Assembly: GCA_963920665.1 (NCBI GenBank)
Contig: OY987269.1
Coordinates: 5,334,501 to 5,398,500 of the forward strand
Length of the DNA stretch: 64,000 nt
Source of the DNA: Straminergon stramineum
Taxonomy: Eukaryota > Streptophyta > Bryopsida > Hypnales > Calliergonaceae
Reading direction: 5' to 3'
The notes under the pieces are model-generated. The model saw nothing but the letters and a program-made list of their open reading frames with translations, had not been told where the DNA came from and made no database searches. A program made the position numbers and the translations under genes. This document shows positions 46,028 to 56,814 of the stretch, one piece after another (position 1 is the first letter of the stretch; every line of letters begins with the position of its first letter).

Positions 46028-49000
46028 CTGCAAAACCCAGATTTATGATGTCAACATCTCACATACATTAACCCCTCACCCCTCACCGCCCACAATCAAA
46101 TAGGCGGGCGCAGGTGCGGTGAAGCTGCTGTGGAAAACAAGGTCGATCACGGCCGATTGGGGGCAACTCTGACGAAAGTGACCAAGCAGATTGGAAGTAG
46201 ACAAGTTGGTTTCTCGAGAGGATCATGTCTCCAATTCACATTTGTTTGGTTGGATTTTTGGCATTTTGCGAGCAAAGTGCAGAGAAAAGCACAAAACACG
46301 TAGTTGTCTGTTGATGTGCATAGTGCTTCGAGGTCTCTAGCATGCGTTGGTTTCATCTAGAGCGCCTAAAAATTTGTGCCCAACCTGGCAATGCACTCAC
46401 GAGTCACTTCCTCGAATTCGGTGCAGAATGATGCACTCAAATACTCGGGTTAATGCCACTGTACACATTTATTGATTTTGTTCATGAAAAGAATGTGACA
46501 TTGTAGTTGTATGGGGCGGAAACCCACCCCACCCCCCAAAATGAGAATGACCTTGGATTTGGAAATGCTCCTGTAGCCCTTGTTACTTTTCCAGTAAGAG
46601 TTTCGGTTGCGACTGGATCGTTGGAGCAAGAGAGGTAGACTTGTAATTGCACATTCCTTGTACATACCTCTTCAAAACTTGCAATTGTTGTAAGTTGTTT
46701 TTGCAGACAAGATCTGCAATAGCCTGTAACAACACTTATCTAGGCATATCTTTTCAAGTTTCAACACAAATTTTATGAAATAAAAAAAGCTTATATAGCA
46801 CTCATGAGAGATATGCTTCACTTCTAGTAGAAGACCTACACACTCTGTTCAACAATACAATGTTGAGCTAGTTAAAGCGAGAGGCAAACCATGACCTCAA
46901 GTTTGAACAGTGGTCGTCAATAAACAAAAAATCTTTTCGCTTACATCTTTCAGTCACTGAATAGAAATAGTCGACAACATCACCAATCTACTACTGCTGA
47001 TCCTAAGAGTTGAGCTATGAAGGCCAGAGATCAAGAAGCTTGAAGCTCAAGTCGCACCATAAAAGTGTCTTCACAAGATTCTATTGTGTCTTCAAAATTA
47101 AAAGCGTCGTGCCCGCTGCAACCATCTCCTGCAAACTCGGATTCCAAGAACTAGGAAGCCGATACAATTCTCCCACCTTCAAGAAAAGCAAGAGACGTCT
47201 TCCGCAATGAGGACCCAAACCCTAAAATCAGCAGGCACTGACAACAGCAGGCGCCGCAACTCCAAGCTCACACTCATAGAGATAACTTAGGTTGTGCCTG
47301 CTGTTCAAATCTCCCCTCGCGCGCAGACAGAGGAACGCGCCTCCGTCACCCGGCCTCCGTCGGGGTTGCCTTGTTGTCGAATGTCAGGTGCCATAGGAGG
47401 TGGGCAGGCTAGGCCCGTAGTCAGCTCGCGCGCCATATCACATTCGATGGCACGATTTAACGTGCCGCCCCGGGATTTGCCAGGTATGCAGTCATTCACA
47501 TGGCTTCCATTCATGTGCTCTATTTCGACTGCAAGTAGACTGAATGCTTGGGCCTCTTTTCAGTGCTAGAAAATCACAACACTGTGGGGGCTACATTGAC
47601 AAGAGACAGGACGCCTTCAAGGCCGTGTAGAGCCTGGGCCAAATCATCCTAATGGTTTCCAGAGAACTGGATTATGAACGATGAGAGTGCCTGGCTTCCT
47701 TTTCTGATTGGAAATACTCTTAGACCGATTTTGTGACTTCGTTTGAGGTCAATTCTTCGGACATTTCATGGTTACCTGAAGTCATTAAGCGGGAGACTAG
47801 TAAATACGCAGATCATATTGTGCTTGAGCAAAATGAAGTGAAAAAAGCAGAGGATACATGTGTATGTCAAATTGCGATTACATCCTAATTGGAACCTTCA
47901 AACGAACCATATGTGCTAAGTAGTCACTTGCCATTTAGGAAGACTTTGTGTGTGGTAATAGCGCTTTTCATATGCTCAGTTCAATAGACATTTCATGGTT
48001 ACCTTCCAGAAGAAGAGTACATGAGCGTGTCTTTGCATGGTAGGTGAATGATGAGTATTGGAGTTGTTCTCTGTTAGGGACGTCCTGTTCTCCTGTTTCA
48101 ACAGGAACATGGAAAAACATTGTAGCACTTAATTCTTTGTTTTGTGGGTTCTCTTCTTTTCTGAATCCAAGTTGTGAAGGTGGATTCCAATGATCGTCAC
48201 GTCATCACAATCAGTTGCTTCTCGAGGTGCATTTCGGTCCACTCTTTTTCACAGTTCTCCACTTACTTCGACAACTGAAGCTATCCAATGATTGACTTCT
48301 CTTCAATTCTTTGTTATTTTAGGGTTTCCAAAGGGCTAAGAAAGATGGCACTTTATTTGTAACTTTTGAGCATGTCGATGATGCACTCGGTGAATGCTGA
48401 AGCCTCAGTTGTTTTCATTTGAGGCTTTCATGAAGCTATTAAGTAATTGAATTGTTGTTGATTGGTAGTGCACTTCAAAGGTTAACTATTTTGTGTGATC
48501 AAGTGTCATGTGGACGCAATGTGCTCATTTTGTTGTGTTCACCTCTTAGTACTCTTTGCATCCCTCCCTTCATTGTTTTGTGTCGACGGTGCTATTTCCC
48601 GGGCATGGATGTCTAACATATATATTATTGGTACATGGAGATGACTTTGTTCTTCTAATAATTTGTATTGTATCCTCTGTGTAGGTGAAAAAGAACAGAA
48701 ACGCAAATGTGTGCAACAAAATAAGCTACCTACTTGTGCTCCATTAGTAGTCTATAGGTTCTCTCATATATGCTTCGTAGTCGTAGACTTACTTGCAGCA
48801 AGAAAATCTAATGCAGGGCGGTTGTGAACAGTTGGAGGGATGACAACTACTGTAGGAAAGGAAACAACCCGCTACATTGCGGGGCAAAATAATAACATAT
48901 TATAATGTGATTGTCAAAACTTGCGCAAGTCCGAATTGTATGCTGCCCTCATGGGAATTGCGAGAAGGGAAGCATGGGGTCTATCACCGCCTATGTGCAT

Positions 49001-49530
49001 CTCTGTGATGTCTTCTGACAATCTCAGGTAAATAAAAATACGAATACTTTCAATGACGCTATTTCTAGCCTTCCATGATCGAGAAGGTCTTGATGATCAC
49101 ATTTTTTAAAAATCCGGATGTAAATCAACTTTTTTACATCCACCAGACCATTTTTTTGTCATCCATCGGACAAAAAACGTCCGTTGCGTCATTCAAGGGT
49201 TAACATAGTTTGGGTGCATTCACTTGCCACAACCTACAGAGGGGGTGTTTATCTTGCAGTTGTTTCTTTGCAGCCTCTCTCTCTTTCTTCAATGTTGTTA
49301 AGCTTGTCTGTGAACCATGTGCAACTTAAAATCACTTATTTCAAATTTATTATTAGAAAAAATATTTTTTGCAACTCCATTATATTTGAATTTCTCCAAA
49401 AGTGCTTCAAAATACTATCACTATAGCAAGGTAACTACCTTCAACAACATTTATTTAATAAGACACCAATTACAACAAGATTCCTCGGTTAACAGGTTCA
49501 AGTGCATTGTCCAAATATTTGAGAACAAGC
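46028..49530. other. Non-coding region of the outer transposon, with a GC-rich patch
   Basis: The patch 47190-47520 is clearly richer in G+C (CTCGCGCGCAG, CGGCCTCCGTCGGGG, CCGCCCCGGGATT) than everything around it, with an AAACCCTA telo box at 47217. Frames there overlap on both strands (47294-47569 and 47305-47514) without a domain. It may be a promoter or another captured host fragment. Near 49115-49203 a small hairpin (CGGATGTAAA/TTTACATCC) ends at GGGTTAA, like a TTAA-element end. No gene is supported. Confidence 0.4.
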
Positions 49531-50280
49531 ATCACCACCAATTTTAAATTCAATGTAGTAAAATTTCAAAATGTAGTCTTTGATGGCCCTTTCGTAAAGA
49601 GAAGTTTTGTCTTTAAACATTTGAAAGAAAGAGCCAAGCATGTGTGCAAGTTTGTAAATTCTAGTCAACATGTTGCAAATTAATTTGTAAAACATAGTAT
49701 GTAAGAGTTTTACCCAAAAAGCCTTCCTATTTGTATTTTTTAAAACTATATAGTACAAGGTGTTCCTAAATTAATTGAAAGATGAAACTAATTCACTAAA
49801 AGCTTTGGGAAGAATTTGGTCTTGGTCAATTTTCCTTTGGTTCAAATCATCTAGTCAAGAATGAGTATCCTTTAATATTTAATAATGTTCCACCATAACA
49901 TGTTAAAGAGCTTTGTTCAAAATTTGCAAGTAAGTATCACCACCAATTGTAAATTCAATGTAGTGAAATTTCAAAATGTAGTCTTTGATGGGCCTATCGA
50001 AAAGAGAAGTTTCGTCTTTAAACATTTGAAAGAAAGAGCCAAGTATGTGTGCAAGTTTGTGAATTCTAGTCAACATGTTGCAAATTAATTTGTAAAACAT
50101 ATGTAAAGAGTTTCATCCAAAAAGCCTTTCTATTTCTATTTTTAAAAACTATATAGTACAAGGTGTTCCTAAATTAATTGAAAGATGAAACTAATTCACT
50201 AAAAGCTTTTGGAAGAATTTGGTCTTGGTCAATTTTCCTTTGATTCAAATCATCTAGTCAAGAATGAGTATCATTCATTT
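49531..50280. repeat. Direct duplication, two copies with a 405-bp period
   Basis: ATCACCACCAATT at 49531 and 49936 starts two near-identical copies of about 345 bases (shared words include GTCTTTGATGG, GAAAGAAAGAGCCAAG and AATTGAAAGATGAAACTAAT). Frames in both copies on both strands reflect the duplication and are not genes. Confidence 0.8.
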
Positions 50281-51056
50281 TCATTATTGTTCTTTATTTT
50301 GAAAATTGGGAGTAAGAATTAATTGTATATGTGTGTTTTTTGAGTAAAAGGCAAGTAGATGTGAATAGTATGTCATATAACAAATTGAGAGTAAACGAGA
50401 ATTTTGTAGGAGGGGACAGATTGAGAGAAAGTGAAACCTTTATAAGAGCATTAAGGGGAATGGTATATGTTTATGAATTTTTTTTAAAGAGAGACGGAGG
50501 CAGGGAGTATTTAAGTTTCATTACTTTTGTTTATTTGAATTTTTCAACTTGGATAGCTGAAGGACGTTTCTATTGCCCTAAAAGTCTTTGTGTGTACCAC
50601 TCCGCCTTCTACATTTTGGAATGAGTGGCACCTTCATGTCATTGTACAAAGTTAGCGGAATTGATGTGTTAAGTTAGGATTGTGTAGGTATCTTGTGCTG
50701 TTTTAGTTGTTCGGCAGTTTTGTTTGTAAAGGTTTGAGGTTGTGTCCATTACAATTTTGAGATTTTAGGGTATATTTTCTTTGAAGACCTTCACTCAAAA
50801 TCCTTGCTATAGAAAAGGGTCTACTTCATGAGTGATGCATTAGTATTGTTGCTATAGTTGAATTTGAGGGTCTAGAATAAGTTTAATAGGTTTTATACTG
50901 GCAATGTAGAGCAAACAAACAAGGGGTTTTTCCAAGTTCAATGTAAGATAGCTATCATCAGATTCTAAATGCAAGTGACTTACTTATTAGAAGTTGCACA
51001 AAGTTAGAGTATTGTAACCATTAGAAAATTGTTGGGGTTCCAGAATTTTGGTAAAT

Positions 51057-54000
51057 ATGGATAAAACATTGGGTTGTACAAGATGTGGTCTTTTTAGGTT
51101 TTCAACGATGGCTAGCCTATTTAGTCACCAAAGGTCTCGATGTCAAGGAAGGCAGATAGTTGCTAATTTGTCTACTTCTAGACCTCTAATTACAAGTGCA
51201 GTGGGTGAAGCTCATGTGGTTCAAATTCTTGAGGTTCATGATGAGACTTATAGTAGAAATGGCATTCCAATACAATTGCAGGAAGGATACCAAATGGGAG
51301 GCTCTTCCTTAAACCCTGATATGTCCGGATCTCCAAGTATGCCAACTATGGAGGACAATGGTATACCTTTACAACCATTTGATTCTAATTTTCATCTTGT
51401 TAGCTTTATCTGCAATTGTAAGAATAAGGAGGGTCTATCTGGACAAGATATCAAAGCATTACTGGATTTACTTTTTGATGATCGATTTGATCTCAAAGTT
51501 GTAACAATTAGAAGCTTGGATGACATTGAAAAGTACGAAGACAAGGAGTTATATCCTATTGCAAATGTAAGTAAGCATCCTAACAATTTTGTTTTCAATT
51601 TCACTATTTCAATGTTTTGATTATTGCTAAAGGATTGTTGTACTTTTTAAACTTATTGAGTGGAATGTGAATTTCTCACATTGAATGTGGCAGGGTTGGA
51701 CAAAATATACATTTCCAGAGGTTGACAATGGTGATGCCAATTTGTACTTCAAAAATCCCATTCATGTTTTGACATCTTTATTCTCAGCTGTCGAGAATGC
51801 TAGAGATTTCAAACTAAAGGCAACCACTACCCTATCAGGTACTGGAGAACAAATTTATAAAACGCCCAATATTGGATCTTGGTGGCATCAAATGCAAGAT
51901 TTCATCAATTTACAATGCATGGGAGTTGTGATTTCACCATTGATTTTCTATTCCGATCACACTTGTTTATCAAATAATACAAGAATCTCTGGATATCCTT
52001 TGCTAATGACAATTGGAAATATCTCCCTTGAAAATAGAAGAGAAGCTACTGGACATGAGTTGCTTGCTATACTCCCTACCTTTCAAGGATCAAGTAAGTA
52101 ATTAATGGTCAATATGTTAATATGCTCAAAATATTTTAAATAATGCACAGTTTGAAGTATTTGAAGTTGTTCAAAGTACCTTGATATAATTTGTATTTCA
52201 TTATCTAATGTTAATTTTTTGAAATTTATGTATTCATGAATATATTAATGATGTATCTAGATTTGTCATCCACCAAGAAGATGGAGTATCTACACCAAGG
52301 TCTTGAAATGATTTTCAACTCTTTGAAAGAAGCAAGCTTTGCAAGTCTTCCTTTACTTGATCCCAAAGGAGAGCCATAAATAGTCTACCCTCTACTATTT
52401 GCATATATATGTGATCATCCAGAGTCGTGTATGGTAATTGCCACATATGATACCAACCAATGCCAATCCCCTTGTAGTAGATGCATGTGTAGAAAAGAAG
52501 ATCTTGGTAATATGGGTATGCAACACCATGTCCCCACAGAATCAAAGATGGAAGAAATATATAGAGTCATGGAACATGTACATTCAAATTTAGCCACAGA
52601 GATTGGAAGAACTTGGTCTCTACATCCTATTCAAGTAAGTTTTTTGACCTTGCTCAAAACTGGACATGGATTTAGTTTGTATTTAAACATGGATGTGTAT
52701 GGATTTGATAACTGAAAGTATAATTGCATTTGTATGTGCAGTGTGCACTCTGGGGCTTTAATGGTGGTGATACAAAACTTGGAAATCCTTATCTCGCAAT
52801 ACATGTTGATACCTTGAACCAAAGTGACCTTGGGATGTTTAAGATGATTGTTGGCATCCTCCGTGAAATAGCTACTATTCATCCACGTCAATCCAAATTG
52901 AAGGAGTTGGATAGAAGATTCCTCTTTATTAAGAAGAATTGTCAGTTTCCATCCTTTCAAATTCTTGGCAATGAGCAAGGAGGGTATTTTGTTTCACAAG
53001 CCAATTTTGCTGGATTCGAACATCGAGCTATTATGTAGGTATAATTTTCAAAATAAAACTTTATTATTTTTTAGTACTAAGTTAGTTCAAGTATTGAAAT
53101 CATTAATGTCATGACATTGTCAATGATTGCAGGTCATTGTTCTATGCCTAGTTGGCTTGTTCGATGAATACATTATATCGGCAATAGTGCTATTTCTAGA
53201 ATGGTATGGTGTAGCATGTCGAAGCACTTTCCACACAAGTACGAGTCTGAAGCACATGGATGAATAAATGTGTAGGTACATTGTCTACTATAGTTAGTTA
53301 TTACATTCCAACTATTTTTGCATTTTCCATTTGAAGCATTATACTTGTTTTTCATTTTCATTTGGTAATGCATTGTATTAAAAGGTAAATGCTATTTTTT
53401 TATTCAGGGCTATGGAAGCTTTAAAAGGCTCTATGTTTCAATGGCAAAGGTCTGGATTTAATACCTCAAAGGTTCATATGATGAACCATTTCAGTCAATG
53501 TATTAAAAGATCTGGATTACCATGGGAGTATTCAACAGATATGTATGAGCAATTCCACATTGCTCTTATGAAAGCAGCATACCGGAGTAGCAATAAAAGA
53601 AATGCAACGCCTCAAATTGTGCGGCACAATCAAAGGTTGCAATCTTTGAGGAGAGCTACAAAGCAAATGGAAGGACTAAAAAAGCACTAAGAAGTTGTTG
53701 ACACAACATTAAAAAAGGTGTGAGTTCAAGATTTCAAATAAAAACATAGTGATGTCAATCATGATATATTTTGAATTTTTATGAAAGTTTTGGAACTAAG
53801 CATGTATTTCAATATGGACAAATGTAATTAGCAATTTCTTATTTTTCTTAATAACTTTGTTTGATGTTATATATGTAGGCTTTGAAGACAGGTAAAAATG
53901 TTGTGTCCCCCATCTACTTGAATCTTCACCGCATTTGGTTGCATGGAACAAGAGATGAGTTTGGCCAAACACCAGGGGCTATGGTTGGAGACCTTTGTAT

Positions 54001-54613
54001 GGGAAGACAATATGAAGTAGCTCGAGTTTCTATTGCAATTGAGAAATTGTTAGTGGATCAACCCAAAATTCCCCAAGAGTTTCTTCAAGCTCTACGAATT
54101 TATGAATTACAATTAAATGTCACTTTATCACAAGTTCTTGGTTTGTCTCGATGTTTAGCAATTCCTCCTGGTGTTGGAGATAGATATGGGGATTGGCCTA
54201 TGTATGCTCGAGCAACAATTAATTTTCACAACAATCCATACTTTAGTAACGTGGCATTTGAAGTAGAAAAAGATGGCATTCAACAAATTTACTATGGGCA
54301 AGTACGACTTTTATTTCAAGCAAGTAGCCAATCAAATACTGGTGGTGAAAAAAGTCAAAGACAAATGGTCTTCCTAAAGTTATACATAGAAATTCCAAAT
54401 GATGATTGGAGTGCATTAACAAAATGCAAATGTCTACAATGGAGTACACAGTCTACCTTGAGAGATGTTCAAAACAACGTGCAAAGGAACTCCCAAGTGC
54501 AATTGAGGGCACGTTATGTTGTAACAAATATCCAAACTATTTTGAAGGTGGTACACATCATTCCACATTTTATTACACCAGGACGTTTCTTCATTAATTG
54601 TTGGAAGTTCTAG
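51057..54613 (+). pseudogene. KDZ/Plavaka-like transposase, seven exons, four in-frame stops
   Basis: Exons 51057-51566, 51694-52093, 52261-52634, 52742-53038, 53133-53275, 53408-53717 and 53879-54613 join in phase to 923 codons. An N-terminal finger (CTRCGLFRFSTMASLFSHQR, then C) is followed by the family core: NPIHVLTSLFS, LIFYSDHTCLSNNTRISGYP then LLMTIGNISLENRR and LLAILPTF, ICDHPESCMVIATYDTNQC with CSRCMCRKEDLG, and late in the protein YEQFHIALMKAAYRSSNKRN then HNQR. These order well with fungal Plavaka/KDZ transposases, cut-and-paste DDE enzymes. Stops TAA 52377, TAG 53036, TAA 53265 and TAA 53688 are all CAA/CAG-to-T changes; splice sites are good and there is no frameshift. The element is thus dead but not old. 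The last 60 codons may be frame-shifted. Confidence 0.75.
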
Positions 54614-55399
54614 GTAGTACTAATTATATGTGAAATCCTAGACATTAGATTATAAAGTATTATATTTTGTGGTACATGGAGAATTCTCATTGTTGTCAAT
54701 AATCAATTTAGGCCTAATTATTGTTCATTTCAATAATGTATGCAAGTAATCTTCTTATAAAGATGTGGTAGACAATTGTTTAAGAATTGTTAAGCAATGT
54801 GTAATATTGACATTGCTAACCTTGTCAAACAACTATATTGTACTTTATTTATGTATGTTTATGATATTTTCTACATCCATCATATAAAATGAATATTGAC
54901 ACTTGAATATTACACATTAATACTCTATGTGAATAATACACACTTTGAAGATGATCTTCGCTTTGTGTATTATTTTCATAGAATATTAATGTGTTATATT
55001 CATGTATCAAGATGGCAATATCAATTATCAATTTTAAAAGTATATGCAAAAAAAAGAATAAAAAATTTGTACTATGAGAGCTTGTATTACTTCTATAATC
55101 TCATTGAAATGTCAAGTGCATGCATTTCAAGTACCATATGACAACTTTGGTATTGATGTAAAGGCTACAATAGGGAAAATTTACCTACTTATATACTATA
55201 TTTGTGGTAGGATAATGAAGCAAATTACTATTGTAGTATTATACCTCCATCTACCAATAGGTATGCTAATTAGTATCCAAACTTCATTTACCTAAATTCT
55301 ACATACTATATAATTACAATGTGATACAAATTATTTACTAACTAAGTCTATGTACTAGAAATTGTTAATTTTAGATGCTCTTTTAATAAGTAGACATCA
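54614..55399. other. 3' flank of the KDZ transposase, AT-rich
   Basis: Non-coding, with AATAAA-like and TTGTAA words. It contains the hairpin listed at 54885-55012. Short frames have no domain. Confidence 0.4.
54885..55012. repeat. Hairpin MITE, about 125 bp
   Basis: TGAATATTACACATTAATAC on the left is mirrored by GTTATATTCATG and ATTAATGTG on the right, around a GAAGATGATCTTC centre near 54945-54957. Non-coding foldback. Confidence 0.65.
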
Positions 55400-56520
55400 A
55401 TTTGTAGGATTGTTCCTATTGTAAACTCAAATCCATCTTTACTCATTGAGTTTCAAGCACTAGGACACAAAAGATGATACAAGCCTATGAAGAGAAACTC
55501 TATAGGAAGCACTTCAGTTCTAGCAAATTGATGGCTAGTAGCAACTATTAGCAAATTATCTTTCAAAGTACTACCGACAATTTGCACCAATATGAAATTT
55601 ATTTAAAATATTTAAGAAAAATGATGGTGCCAAAATGACAATTGAATCAAATAGCTTTGAGGTTTGAAATGAGCCCAAAAATATGTGAGCATCAAATTTG
55701 TGAGAAAATGATAGTGAAATATTGTTACTTACTACAGTACTATACATACTATGTCTTCTAAAGTAGCATTGAAATTGTGCATATGAAAATTGTAGTTCAA
55801 TTGCACTAAAATGGCATTGAAGGAGGGGATGTCAAATTTGCTCCCACATGAAGTAAAAATGTTATTGTCATGATGCAAAAATAGCATGACATTTGCCTAA
55901 AATGAATATAAAATCCTTTCACATTACAAGGTGTCAAAAAGGCATTCAAATAGCATTAGGTAAATTGGCTTGAACATTGCATTGAAAATGTGCATGTCAA
56001 CAATGCTCTAATAAAACAACAAAATGGGGTGCAAATAGGAAAGGAATGGTGCATATATAGACTTGCATTAAAGTAGCATGAAATTGACATTAAAAAAATA
56101 CATTGTAAATTGACATGAAAGTAATAGTCAAATAGTTCAATCACTATGGCATAGGACTAGTAAAAGAATTGCACTAAAGTGTTATATATATGACATTGCA
56201 TTATTCCATACTCTATTATTGCTACAATAATATTAGAATAGTTAATGTGAAATTGGCATCAAAAGAACACAAAAATAATCAATCTCTGATTTGGCATCAT
56301 TTTGACCCTCAAACTAATGCCAAGTTGACATTGAATTAATGTACATCAAAATGACTTTAAAATGGCTCCACAGTGATGTGAAGATGACAATGTTGACTTT
56401 GCATTGAACTAATATTAAGATAATTTGGTGCAACCTTAGTATCAAAGTAAATCCCCAAATGCCATTGATCTGGACTCTATGATAGATTGCTGTCAAAATG
56501 GCACCATAACAATCTGGCCC
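55400..56520. repeat. Right subterminal repeats and terminus of the outer transposon
   Basis: Many copies of an AAAATGGCA/AAAATGACA/AAAATAGCA core (for example 55633, 55808, 55878, 56347, 56358, 56496) fill the region, as at 14881-15616. The terminal inverted repeat occupies about 56483-56520. Confidence 0.6.
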
Positions 56521-56526
56521 AACTTT

Positions 56527-56814
56527 TCTGATGGTTATTTTCTTTTAAAATTTTTTTGTGTGTGTGGGGTCGAAACTGAATTATTGCAGTTTTCAACTGA
56601 TTGGAAAGAAAAGAAATATACCTGCCTGCCCCAGTGAAGCATAACAACTAAAATTAATAAACTTGGCGTGTAGGAGAAGACTTCCAGGATACAAAGCAGC
56701 TCACTAAGTCTGCCGCACGACGTGACCAATGGGCAGGCAACGATTCCGTCAGTTGCATTCTTTTCCAGGCGGGAACTATGAGGACAGTGGCTGACGCTGG
56801 CCGGGCTAGTCTGC
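56527..56814. other. Flank between outer transposon and satellite, possible minus-strand exon
   Basis: The part 56620-56815 is more GC-rich and, read on the minus strand, is open (SRLEKNATDGIVACPLVTS, then LCILEVFSYTPSLLILVVML) up to a good donor (GGCAGGCAG|GTATAT) at 56621. I do not recognise it, and it abuts the first satellite unit. It could be a leftover host exon. Confidence 0.3.

Larger units (their letters stand above)
14881..56520. mobile_element. Outer giant transposon, KDZ/Plavaka-like, interrupted by a second giant element
   Basis: The left end GGGCATGTTAATAGAGTGCC (14882) matches the right end read in reverse, GGGCCAGATTGTTATGGTGC (from 56520), with small gaps and then TGCCATNTTGNCANCAA in both. 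AACTTT stands directly outside each end (14875-14880 and 56521-56526), a likely 6-7-bp target duplication. Both subterminal regions (14881-15616 with 35563-35620, and 55400-56520) are filled with CTAAAATGGCA-like words. Removing the inner element leaves about 21.7 kb holding a KDZ-type transposase, a TET/JBP-like dioxygenase, an unrecognised gene and a captured host-gene fragment. The borders are inferred from imperfect repeats. Confidence 0.65.

Noticed and set aside
18026..54613. Alternative genetic code or stop-codon readthrough to explain many in-frame stops
   Set aside because: All three stop codons appear as interruptions, the host gene CKS1 and the dioxygenase gene use the standard code, and every stop is a simple transition from a sense codon.
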